This document shows, piece by piece, positions 21,478 through 33,200 of a stretch of 64,000 nt of DNA. Where the stretch lies: assembly GCA_945910005.1 (NCBI GenBank), contig OX246741.1, positions 34,439,488 through 34,503,487 on the forward strand, written 5' to 3'. Origin of the DNA: Isoperla grammatica. Lineage: Eukaryota > Arthropoda > Insecta > Plecoptera > Perlodidae. How positions within the stretch are numbered: the first letter of the stretch is position 1; each line of letters starts with the position of its first letter. A program made the translations under genes and the position numbers. The notes beneath the pieces are model-generated. The model was not told the origin of the DNA. It did not search any database and worked only from the letters and a program-made list of their open reading frames with translations.

Positions 21478-21748
21478 GATGCTTGATCGACTACTGCATG
21501 GGAAAAAAGAGATTTTCAAAAACTCAAACTCAACATTAAGTCTGGCTGATAAAAGTTTCAGCAACGATCGACGTGTGCGTGCTTATCAGAATAGAACTCG
21601 TTTGGTACTGATTGTAAGTTGCACTCGCGACAACACAAAATAATACACAATTATTTACTGAAATGTTTGTCCCTTGGCCACGTTTATGGCTCCACTCGTT
21701 CACACGTTTACACTGATAACGATACTACAATCTACCTTTCTTATGCTT

Positions 21749-22108
21749 GGTTCACACACATGTTTAAGGTTTTGTTTAAGGATTTATTGTTTAATGTTTT
21801 GTTTAAGGATTTATCAGGTGTTCACACAAAGTGCTAAGACCAAAGATGATGTCGCTGCACCAATTGGCTAGAATCTAGTGACGTCATTATTGAACCGACG
21901 ATTGACGATTTTGATTGGTTGTGTTTAACGTTTTATGGTTTAGTGAATAAGAGTTGAACATTGGTCAACTTTCTTAATCATTAAACACTGGTTCTAAACC
22001 GTAGCACCGTGTGTGAACGCTAACGTTGTTTTCCTATAGTTGAATGTTAAACATTAAACATTAAACATTATAAATCCTTAAACAAAACCTTAAACATGTG
22101 TGTGAACC
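21749..22108. mobile_element. Foldback MITE with ~40-bp inverted termini
   Basis: The left end begins ggttcacacacatgtttaag and the right end is its complement, identical over about 39 bp, followed by tandem gtttaatg/gtttaagg motifs. 360 bp, no coding capacity, target duplication not resolved. It stands between gene A's minisatellite and gene B. I see no gene in 21478-21748 or 22109-22477. Confidence 0.75.
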
Positions 22109-22477
22109 GACCATTAGTGGAAGCACGGTGGAAGTGGTTGATCTCTTGGTGTGAGTTTTGGAATATTGCGTTAAAACTTACTATGTATGATATCAATATG
22201 GGTCAGACGTGAATCGAGTGTCACACGAGACTGTGCCTGCTCGCGCGGCTGTTTCCTCGGCGCTCGATACTTCAGTAAATGTCATGAAAATAGCCCAGTT
22301 TGCCTCCCACTCCCACTCCATGAACCAAAAATATTCGAAATATTATTGCGCCATTCTACCTGCACTAAAGATGACGACGCAACGCAACTAAACAAGAGCT
22401 ACAGATCTTCCAACATCTTTGCTACAGATGGTTTACTGGAAACTACAACAGTTAAGAGTGCGTGAGCGTGAATGATG

Positions 22478-22610
22478 ATGCACTCAAAATAGACTAGCTG
22501 CTTTCTGGTGGCTAGAAAATAAACTGTTGAGAAGGAGTTTAGCTGTCAATTTTTCATTGTTGTTTTATCATAAATGGTGCTGAGGGAGGTTGCTTAGCAG
22601 CGCTATCTAG
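22478..22610 (+). repeat. Dispersed repeat, second copy at 54050-54200 (minus)
   Basis: Text running from ttctggtgg and aaaataaac through ctgtcaattttcattg and gttttat to ggaggttgcttagcagcgct recurs in reverse orientation at 54050-54200. Family unknown. Confidence 0.6.
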
Positions 22611-22620
22611 GTTGCATCGA

Positions 22621-22710
22621 GGGTTGCACTCCGTAAACTCGACCGGGCTCGACCGCTCGACCGTAGTATCACAGGCGGTCGAGCCCGGTCTAACTTATGG
22701 AATGCAACCC
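22621..22710. repeat. 90-nt palindrome (foldback)
   Basis: Arms gggttgcactccgtaa... (22621-22656) and ...ttatggaatgcaaccc (22674-22710) are near-perfect complements including the gaccgggctcgaccgc core. It may be a small MITE or a hairpin-forming element. No gene is seen from 22711 to 22952. Confidence 0.65.
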
Positions 22711-22951
22711 TATTCTGTGTGCTTCATGATTGAGCTAGTCAGGTGGACTACAAGGTACCCCGACCAGACCAGCGCTAGTCCACAAGCTTATCTGCAGATC
22801 CGGCAAACGTCCTTAGGTGTGACTACTCACCTTTATTCAGATTTAGGCTCAAGTAGGCCTGACAATTTCTTGAGGAGGTTAGAATGCCTTATACTCTTCG
22901 CTCTGTCAAAAACAAGCTCGAACTAATTTGGACGGGAGTTGGTCTTGGCAC

Positions 22952-22952
<1 letters not shown>

Positions 22953-23018
<66 letters not shown>
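22953..23018. repeat. (TC)n microsatellite
   Basis: Pure TC dinucleotide over about 65 bp. The sequence beyond it, up to gene B exon 6, is AT-rich and featureless. Confidence 0.95.
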
Positions 23019-23020
<2 letters not shown>

Positions 23021-23522
23021 TGCCCACGACTGAGGTTGACGTCGGCGTCCCGGCGCTGAACTCAGACACGAGTATCAACCAGCCCCGCAGCAACGCCCCA
23101 AATTGTACGATGTCACAATTATTAATTATTATAAATTATAATTGACATTTTTAGTCTTCTTATTATATATAGAAAATAATTTAAAGAATAATTCGTCATA
23201 TTATTGTGTACCACAATTCCTGCGTCTGATGTTTATTGTTTACTATTGTTTTGTAATAAAGGTTTGCTGCTATTTGGACTAATTGTTTCTGGTGCCCTTA
23301 TATTGCACTTACAAAATCAATTTAGGAATACGTCTGAACAACCTCTCCTTTTGCACTAATTGATTGAAATATGCCGTAAGGCATATTTTATAAAAAAAAT
23401 AACTGGTTTATTCACAGAGATCGTTTTGGAAGAAATGTGGGAAATAATTTAGCAGAAAGTTTGTAAAATATAGTTTATAATGAATACGATGATGAAAACG
23501 CCATAATATAAATATATTAATT

Positions 23523-23528
23523 TTTATT
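23523..23528 (-). promoter_or_regulatory. Candidate poly(A) signal of SDR gene B
   Basis: AATAAA on the minus strand about 140 nt downstream of the gene B stop codon. Supported only by sequence and distance. Confidence 0.4.
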
Positions 23529-23669
23529 AGTATCCACAATACACATAATATGGTACAGAGAAAGCAACGCACACCTAAAATGGTGACACAAGATGAGAAA
23601 TATCACAAATGGAAACGAGCCTTGAAGAGTATATTGTTGTCAAACGAACCGGTTGAGTTAAATGTCGCA

Positions 23670-23711
23670 TCAGAAAGCTTCTCCAATTGGTTTGATTGTA
23701 AGTTCATGTAC
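23670..23711 (-). CDS. Gene B exon 6 (terminal coding exon)
   Basis: Encodes VHELTIKPIGEAF and TGA; acceptor cttgttccag. Same 42-nt length as gene A exon 6, with ten of thirteen residues identical. Confidence 0.9.
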   Translation of the reverse strand, partial: VHELTIKPIGEAF

Positions 23712-24205
23712 CTGGAACAAGACAGTTAACGAACACTTAAATTAGTATACAGTGTTCTCACAGATAATATTACAGTAACACACTATTCGCTACTATGTAA
23801 AACTGTATAGCCCAGTGGTGTACCTAACCTGCAGTAAAACGCCACAATGTGATCCACCTTGACAGATGAGTGACTAGAAAAAGTATAAGATTTTACGAGA
23901 AATTGTAAAAATCCGAAAAGAGATTTTAATTTTGAAAACATTAAACCTGAATAAAAAATTCACCACTGGTTTCCGTAATATTTCCAAGGACCGTACTCTA
24001 GTTTTTTGTCGATAATTCATACCTGGACGTGGGGCGGCGCCCCCAGGACGTAAAGCACCGCCGCTGCGATGTCTTCGGCCTCCAGGAAATAGTCCAGCTG
24101 GAACGTCTCTGCTTTGCCCACATCGATATTGGCAGCTTCCAGGATCTCCGTCTTGGTCGCACCTGGACTGATGCTCTGGAGCACAAGGACATGCACAGTG
24201 ACGTA

Positions 24206-24272
<67 letters not shown>

Positions 24273-27200
24273 TTAGCGGTTGGTGTCCGTGGAAACCGTA
24301 AATTTTAGAGCGTTTTTTTTTGTGTTAAAAATTTCGGTTCTATCAGTAAAAGATGATTTGATAATGGTGGTTTACATACACATATACATTATACACACAC
24401 ACATACGTAGATTGATTTATACATTTATCAGACAAACAGCATAATTCAGTTCGTTATATCTACTGACCCTTTCATGCACACTCTTTCAATGGAAATCAAC
24501 AGATTCCTGGCAATCTTTCACACATTCATAAAGGCAATCTTACGCTTAGAGTGCATAAGCCTCATTAGTTAGTTACAATCGCTGTGTTAGAAATTTCTAG
24601 CTATCCAACCCAAAGTTGTACATTATTCCCAATGGACCTGTAGAGACTACTGGACTCAACTATTTCGCACGCATAATGCTAGAGTTACATTGGTAAAACT
24701 TAACCTAGCACCGTCTTCATATCCCCATCTTCACCCCCTCCTATTCCTATTCACTTGTTTGCATCTGAGTTTGACCTTAGAACGTACCGATATCTTGATG
24801 TGTGGCTTGTACCCCAACAGCTCCACCCTAAGACCCTCAGTCAGAGCCTTGACTGCGTGTTTACTGGCTGAGTTTGACCTAAGAACGTACCGATATCTTG
24901 ATGTGTGGCTTGTACCCCAACAGCTCCACCCTAAGACCCTCAGTCAGAGCCTTGACTGCGTGTTTACTGGCTGAGTTTGACCTAAGAACGTACCGATATC
25001 TTGATGTGTGGCTTGAACCCCAACAGCTCCACCCTAAGACCCTCAGTCAGAGCCTTGACTGCGTGTTTACTGGCTGAGTTTGACCTTAGAACGTACCGAT
25101 ATCTTGATGTGTGGCTTGTACCCCAACAGCTCCACCCTAAGACCCTCAGTCAGAGCCTTGACTGCGTGTTTACTGGCTGAGTTTGACCTAAGAACGTACC
25201 GATATCTTGATGTGTGGCTTGTACCCCAACAGCTCCACCCTAAGACCCTCAGTCAGAGCCTTGACTGCGTGTTTACTGGCTGAGTTTGACCTTAGAACGT
25301 ACCGATATATTGATGTGTGGCATGTACCCCAACAGCTCCACCCTAAGACCCTCAGTCAGAGCCTTGACTGCGTGTTTACTGGCTGAGTTTGACCTAAGAA
25401 CGTACCGATATCTTGATGTGTGGCTTGTACCCCAACAGCTCCACCCTAAGACCCTCAGTCAGAGCCTTGACTGCGTGTTTACTGGCTGAGTACATCGTCA
25501 TACCGTTGAACGTGGCAACCTTGTGCGCGGCAACACTGTAACAAACACACGGGTGAGTTATTATTATTATCAACAGGTTTATAGTTGCCTCGCGCTAACT
25601 TTTCTCAATGTAACGTCACTTCTTGTGAAAACGCAGGAATGTGACCTTTCATGCACGCTTTTGCTATTTATTTTTATTTGGTAGATACTACCACGACGTA
25701 GATACTCTGCAATCAGTTACCAGGTCTTACGACGACGGAAAGGGACTAATAGTATCGAAAGAATATATGTAAAAGAGTTAATGGGGGGAAAGGGGAAGTG
25801 GAGGACCTGATTTCGTCGCCTCTTACTGGCAGAGTCACCCTAGGCAAAATATTAGGGTGTCTCGTGGCGTGCACGCTACGTCCACGTAACTTCATAGATT
25901 CCTCGAGTTCTTTTGTAAGTGGCCTTCCACTTGGTATTATAACTAACCAATTCTCATAGACCAACAAATAGTATGACTATATCGGGCCTTTTTCAATAGG
26001 CGTTAGAAACTGGAGATAAGTTGATAATAATGGAGTTACATACATAGTGATGCCTTATACAATATACATGTTGAAGAGTGAAGCACATTCTGCGCGGTTA
26101 CGATGGAACTGTCAGGTTTATGGAAATGAGCTGCATTGCAAGACCTGCCTACCTAACATACGACCGCGACTTGGCCCATTCAACTTGTCAATATCCCCAA
26201 CGTTCTGTGGTAGCCTACAGCTACGTGTCCCGAAACAATCCCACCGATGCGATCGTCATGGACGAGTTAGTCGTGACCAATCAGCGATCAGTATTTGAAA
26301 ATCGGGATTCGCTCTTTCGCCACGAATTATTTTTAGATGTAAAATTCTCAGAAAAGACGGTCGCTCTACGCGGTCTACTTCAACGGAGGATTTCCCTGTA
26401 CCTGCTTGTTGTTCATCTGTTGCAATGGAGTTCATTATCCGTATTAAATAAATAAATAAATAAATTCACATTTAGAGTCTACCCACTCAGTAATTAAACT
26501 GATTTGCAGTGGGGGACTTTAATTTAAAGTGACTAAACCAACCCTGTAGGCTTCGAACACCATCGACGAGTGAGCGATAACCAATCAAAGATCGATATTT
26601 CAAATACGAAACATATGAATCAGTGATTGGACAGTGCGAACACCTGCGGACAAATGCCAGAATCAACAAGGCCGATTCAGAACAACTTTGAATTTATTGA
26701 GTGCTTCGTTGCTAGGACGGCTCCAAAGTCACCGTTTACTTATTCCTAAGCCAAGAAGTAATGGAATTGAATCCAGATTAGAAGTTAAAAAACTTCTGCC
26801 TGAAGCGGGATTTGAACCCGGGACCTTCTGCATTGGAAGCAGGGATGCTAACCACTAGACCAACGAGCCACCTAATGTTCCCTGACAACGCCTGCCAACA
26901 GACGCGCTTAGTAGGCCCTATCACTACAATACCAGAGGCAGATATCTAGATGTAACTAGATTTTGGTTGGTACTTGTCACATACGTCATTTGACTATTAC
27001 ATTAAGCATCTGTAAAGTTATTTCGGGTCGATTCTATAGTTACCTGTTCAGGTGAATGATGTGTCCGCCTACCCCCCTTCCCTTCATAGACTTGACGGCT
27101 TCTCGGGTACAAACACTCAGGCCCATTATGTTGATCTGCAGCAGGTCCTGCCAGTCCGCAGTGGCGCCATCTGTGAACAAAACGAAGAACGTCAGGTACG

Positions 27201-30200
27201 GGAACTGGCCACGCCAGTAGGGATATTATAATAATTATCTTTGATTCTTTGAGGCCCCGCCGTATGAAGCATTTTAGCTGTAAAATTCTCAGAAGAGACG
27301 GTCGCTCTACGCGGTCTACTTCAACGGAGGATTTCCCTGTCCCTGCTTGTTATTCTGCTGCTGCATGGAGTTCATTATCCGTATTGTAATGTTCTCTGAT
27401 AACGCCTGCCCACAGACACGCTTAGTAGGCCTATCACTACAATACCGGAGCAAGAGAGCGAGATGCAACTAGATTTAGGTTGGTACTTGCACATACGTCA
27501 CTTCACTATTATATAATCTATGGCGACACCTTGCAACATACGGTGTGGGCAGTATACATCTGTATTGGTGCTGACGTCACATGAGGAAGTATTGGCCAAC
27601 CAGCTGTTGGTACTGGACACGACCGCGCTCGTTACACCTTGCAACATACGGTGTGGGCAGTATACACCTGTATTGGTGCTGACGTCACATGAGGAAGTAT
27701 TGGCCAACCAGCTGTTGGTACTGGACAGGAGCCGCGCTCGTTACACCCTGCAACATACGGTGTGGGCAGTATACACCTGCATTAGTGCTGACGTCACATG
27801 AGGAAGTATTGGCCAACCAGCTGTTGGTACTGGACACGACCGCGCTCGTTACACCTTGCAACATACGGTGTGGGCAGTATACATCTGTATTAGTGCTGAC
27901 GTCACATGAGGAAGTATTGGCCAACCAGCTGTTGGTACTGGACACGACCGCGCTCGTTACACCTTGCAACATACAGTGTGGGCAGTATACACCTGTATTG
28001 GTGCTGACGTCACATGAGGAAGTATTGGCCAACCAGCTGTTGGTACTGGACACGACCGCGCTCGTTACACCTTGCAACATACGGTGTGGGCAGTATACAC
28101 CTGTATTGGTGCTGACGTCACATGAGGAAGTATTGGCCAACCAGCTGTTGGTACTGGACACGACCGCGCTCGTTACACCTTGCAACATACGGTGTGGGCA
28201 GTATACATCTGTATTAGTGCTGACGTCACATGAGGAAGTATTGGCCAACCAGCTGTTGGTACTGGACACGACCGCGCTCGTTACACCTTGCAACATACAG
28301 TGTGGGCAGTATACATCTGTATTAGTGCTGACGTCACATGAGGAAGTATTGGCCAACCAGCTGTTGGTACTGGACACGACCGCGCTCGTTACACCTTGCA
28401 ACATACGGTGTGGGCAGTATACATCTGTATTAGTGCTGACGTCACATGAGGAAGTATTGGCCAACCAGCTGTTGGTACTGGACACGACCGCGCTCGTTAC
28501 ACCTTGCAACATACAGTGTGGGCAGTATACATCTGTATTAGTGCTGACGTCACATGAGGAAGTATTGGCCAACCAGCTGTTGGTACTGGACACGACCGCG
28601 CTCGTTACACCTTGCAACATACAGTGTGGGCAGTATACATCTGTATTAGTGCTGACGTCACATGAGGAAGTATTGGCCAACCAGCTGTTGGTACTGGACA
28701 CGACCGCGCTCGTTACACCTTGCAACATACAGTGTGGGCAGTATACACCTGTATTAGTGCTGACGTCACATGAGGAAGTATTGGCCAACCAGCTGTTGGT
28801 ACTGGACACGACCGCGCTCGTTACACCTTGCAACATACAGTGTGGGCAGTATACATCTGTATTAGTGCTGACGTCACATGAGGAAGTATTGGCCAACCAG
28901 CTGTTGGTACTGGACACGACCGCGCTCGTTACACCTTGCAACATACGGTGGGGGCAGTATACACCTGTATTAGTGCTGACGTCACATGAGGAAGTATTGG
29001 CCAACCAGCTGTTGGTACTGGACACGACCGCGCTCGTTACACCTTGCAACATACGGTGGGGGCAGTATACATCTGTATTAGTGCTGACGTCACATGAGGA
29101 AGTATTGGCCAACCAGCTGTTGGTACTGGACACGACCGCGCTCGTTACACCTTGCAACATACGGTGTGGGCAGTATACACCTGTATTAGTGCTGACGTCA
29201 CATGAGGAAGTATTGGCCAACCAGCTGTTGGTACTGGACACGACCGCGCTCGTTACACCTTGCAACATACGGTGTGGGCAGTATACAGCTGTATTGGTGC
29301 TGACGTCACATGAGGAAGTATTGGCCAACCAGCTGTTGGTACTGGACACGACCGCGCTCGTTACACCTTGCAACATACGGTGTGGGCAGTATACAGCTGT
29401 ATTGGTGCTGACGTCACATGAGGAAGTATTGGCCAACCAGCTGTTGGTACTGGACACGACCGCGCTCGTTACACCTTGCAACATACGGTGTGGGCAGTAT
29501 ACACCTGTATTAGTGCTGACGTCACATGAGGAAGTATTGGCCAACCAGCTGTTGGTACTGGACACGACCGCGCTCGTTACACCTTGCAACATACGGTGTG
29601 GGCAGTATACATCTGTATTAGTGCTGACGTCACATGAGGAAGTATTGGCCAACCAGCTGTTGGTACTGGACACGACCGCGCTCGTTACACCTTGCAACAT
29701 ACAGTGTGGGCAGTATACACCTGTATTAGTGCTGACGTCACATGAGGAAGTATTGGCCAACCAGCTGTTGGTACTGGACACGACCGCGCTCGTTACACCT
29801 TGCAACATACGGTGTGGGCAGTATACATCTGTATTAGTGCTGACGTCACATGAGGAAGTATTGGCCAACCAGCTGTTGGTACTGGACACGACCGCGCTCG
29901 TTACACCTTGCAACATACAGTGTGGGCAGTATACATCTGTATTAGTGCTGACGTCACATGAGGAAGTATTGGCCAACCAGCTGTTGGTACTGGACAGGAG
30001 CCGCGCTCGTTACACCTTGCAACATACAGTGGGGGCAGTATACAGCTGTATTAGTGCTGACGTCACATGAGGAAGTATTGGCCAACCAGCTGTTGGTACT
30101 GGACAGGAGCCGCGCTCGTTACACCTTGCAACATACGGTGTGGGCAGTATACATCTGTATTAGTGCTGACGTCACATGAGGAAGTATTGGCCAACCAGCT

Positions 30201-33200
30201 GTTGGTACTGGACACGACCGCGCTCGTTACACCTTGCAACATACAGTGTGGGCAGTATACATCTGTATTAGTGCTGACGTCACATGAGGAAGTATTGGCC
30301 AACCAGCTGTTGGTACTGGACACGACCGCGCTCGTTACACCTTGCAACATACGGTGGGGGCAGTATACACCTGTATTGGTGCTGACGTCCCATGGGGAAG
30401 TATTGGCCAACCAGCTGTTGGTACTGGACACGACCGCGCTCGTTACACCTTGCAACATACGGTGTGGGCAGTATACAGCTGTATTAGTGCTGACGTCACA
30501 TGAGGAAGTATTGGCCAACCAGCTGTTGGTACTGGACACGACCGCGCTCGTTACACCTTGCAACATACAGTGTGGGCAGTATACATCTGTATTAGTGCTG
30601 ACGTCACATGAGGAAGTATTGGCCAACCAGCTGTTGGTACTGGACACGACCGCGCTCGTTACACCTTGCAACATACAGTGGGGGCAGTATACACCTGTAT
30701 TGGTGCTGACGTCACATGAGGAAGTATTGGCCAACCAGCTGTTGGTACTGGACACGACCGCGCTCGTTACACCTTGCAACATACAGTGGGGGCAGTATAC
30801 ACCTGTATTGGTGCTGACGTCACATGAGGAAGTATTGGCCAACCAGCTGTTGGTACTGGACAGGAGCCGCGCTCGTTACACCTTGCAACATACGGTGTGG
30901 GCAGTATACACCTGTATTAGTGCTGACGTCACATGAGGAAGTATTGGCCAACCAGCTGTTGGTACTGGACAGGAGCCGCGCTCGTTACACCTTGCAACAT
31001 ACAGTGTGGGCAGTATACATCTGTATTAGTGCTGACGTCACATGAGGAAGTATTGGCCAACCAGCTGTTGGTACTGGACACGACCGCGCTCGTTACACCT
31101 TGCAACATACAGTGTGGGCAGTATACATCTGTATTAGTGCTGACGTCACATGAGGAAGTATTGGCCAACCAGCTGTTGGTACTGGACACGACCGCGCTCG
31201 TTACACCTTGCAACATACAGTGTGGGCAGTATACATCTGTATTAGTGCTGACGTCACATGAGGAAGTATTGGCCAACCAGCTGTTGGTACTGGACACGAC
31301 CGCGCTCGTTACACCTTGCAACATACAGTGGGGGCAGTATACACCTGTATTAGTGCTGACGTCACATGAGGAAGTATTGGCCAACCAGCTGTTGGTACTG
31401 GACACGACCGCGCTCGTTACACCTTGCAACATACAGTGTGGGCAGTATACATCTGTATTAGTGCTGACGTCACATGAGGAAGTATTGGCCAACCAGCTGT
31501 TGGTACTGGACACGACCGCGCTCGTTACACCTTGCAACATACAGTGGGGGCAGTATACACCTGTATTGGTGCTGACGTCACATGAGGAAGTATTGGCCAA
31601 CCAGCTGTTGGTACTGGACACGACCGCGCTCGTTACACCTTGCAACATACGGTGTGGGCAGTATACACCTGTATTGGTGCTGACGTCACATGAGGAAGTA
31701 TTGGCCAACCAGCTGTTGGTACTGGACACGACCGCGCTCGTTACACCTTGCAACATACGGTGTGGGCAGTATACAGCTGTATTAGTGCTGACGTCACATG
31801 AGGAAGTATTGGCCAACCAGCTGTTGGTACTGGACACGACCGCGCTCGTTACACCTTGCAACATACGGTGTGGGCAGTATACATCTGTATTAGTGCTGAC
31901 GTCACATGAGGAAGTATTGGCCAACCAGCTGTTGGTACTGGACACGACCGCGCTCGTTACACCTTGCAACATACAGTGTGGGCAGTATACATCTGTATTA
32001 GTGCTGACGTCACATGAGGAAGTATTGGCCAACCAGCTGTTGGTACTGGACACGACCGCGCTCGTTACACCTTGCAACATACAGTGTGGGCAGTATACAT
32101 CTGTATTAGTGCTGACGTCACATGAGGAAGTATTGGCCAACCAGCTGTTGGTACTGGACACGACCGCGCTCGTTACACCTTGCAACATACGGTGTGGGCA
32201 GTATACATCTGTATTAGTGCTGACGTCACATGAGGAAGTATTGGCCAACCAGCTGTTGGTACTGGACACGACCGCGCTCGTTACACCTTGCAACATACAG
32301 TGTGGGCAGTATACATCTGTATTAGTGCTGACGTCACATGAGGAAGTATTGGCCAACCAGCTGTTGGTACTGGACACGACCGCGCTCGTTACACCTTGCA
32401 ACATACAGTGTGGGCAGTATACATCTGTATTAGTGCTGACGTCACATGAGGAAGTATTGGCCAACCAGCTGTTGGTACTGGACACGACCGCGCTCGTTAC
32501 ACCTTGCAACATACGGTGTGGGCAGTATACATCTGTATTAGTGCTGACGTCACATGAGGAAGTATTGGCCAACCAGCTGTTGGTACTGGACACGACCGCG
32601 CTCGTTACACCTTGCAACATACAGTGTGGGCAGTATACATCTGTATTAGTGCTGACGTCACATGAGGAAGTATTGGCCAACCAGCTGTTGGTACTGGACA
32701 CGACCGCGCTCGTTACACCTTGCAACATACGGTGTGGGCAGTATACAGCTGTATTAGTGCTGACGTCACATGAGGAAGTATTGGCCAACCAGCTGTTGGT
32801 ACTGGACACGACCGCGCTCGTTACACCTTGCAACATACGGTGTGGGCAGTATACATCTGTATTAGTGCTGACGTCACATGAGGAAGTATTGGCCAACCAG
32901 CTGTTGGTACTGGACACGACCGCGCTCGTTACACCTTGCAACATACAGTGTGGGCAGTATACATCTGTATTAGTGCTGACGTCACATGAGGAAGTATTGG
33001 CCAACCAGCTGTTGGTACTGGACACGACCGCGCTCGTTACACCTTGCAACATACAGTGTGGGCAGTATACACCTGTATTAGTGCTGACGTCACATGAGGA
33101 AGTATTGGCCAACCAGCTGTTGGTACTGGACACGACCGCGCTCGTTACACCTTGCAACATACAGTGGGGGCAGTATACACCTGTATTAGTGCTGACGTCA

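Noticed and set aside
23998..24301. 90-codon frames over the TC microsatellite
   Set aside because: Poly-Ser/Leu or Arg/Glu runs come from the dinucleotide repeat; only the adjoining exon 5 part is real and belongs to gene B.
26800..26872. tRNA gene (Gly- or Trp-like)
   Set aside because: A and B boxes are present, but the arms mispair, and the same head is attached to a shared non-tRNA body and tail elsewhere. It is a SINE.
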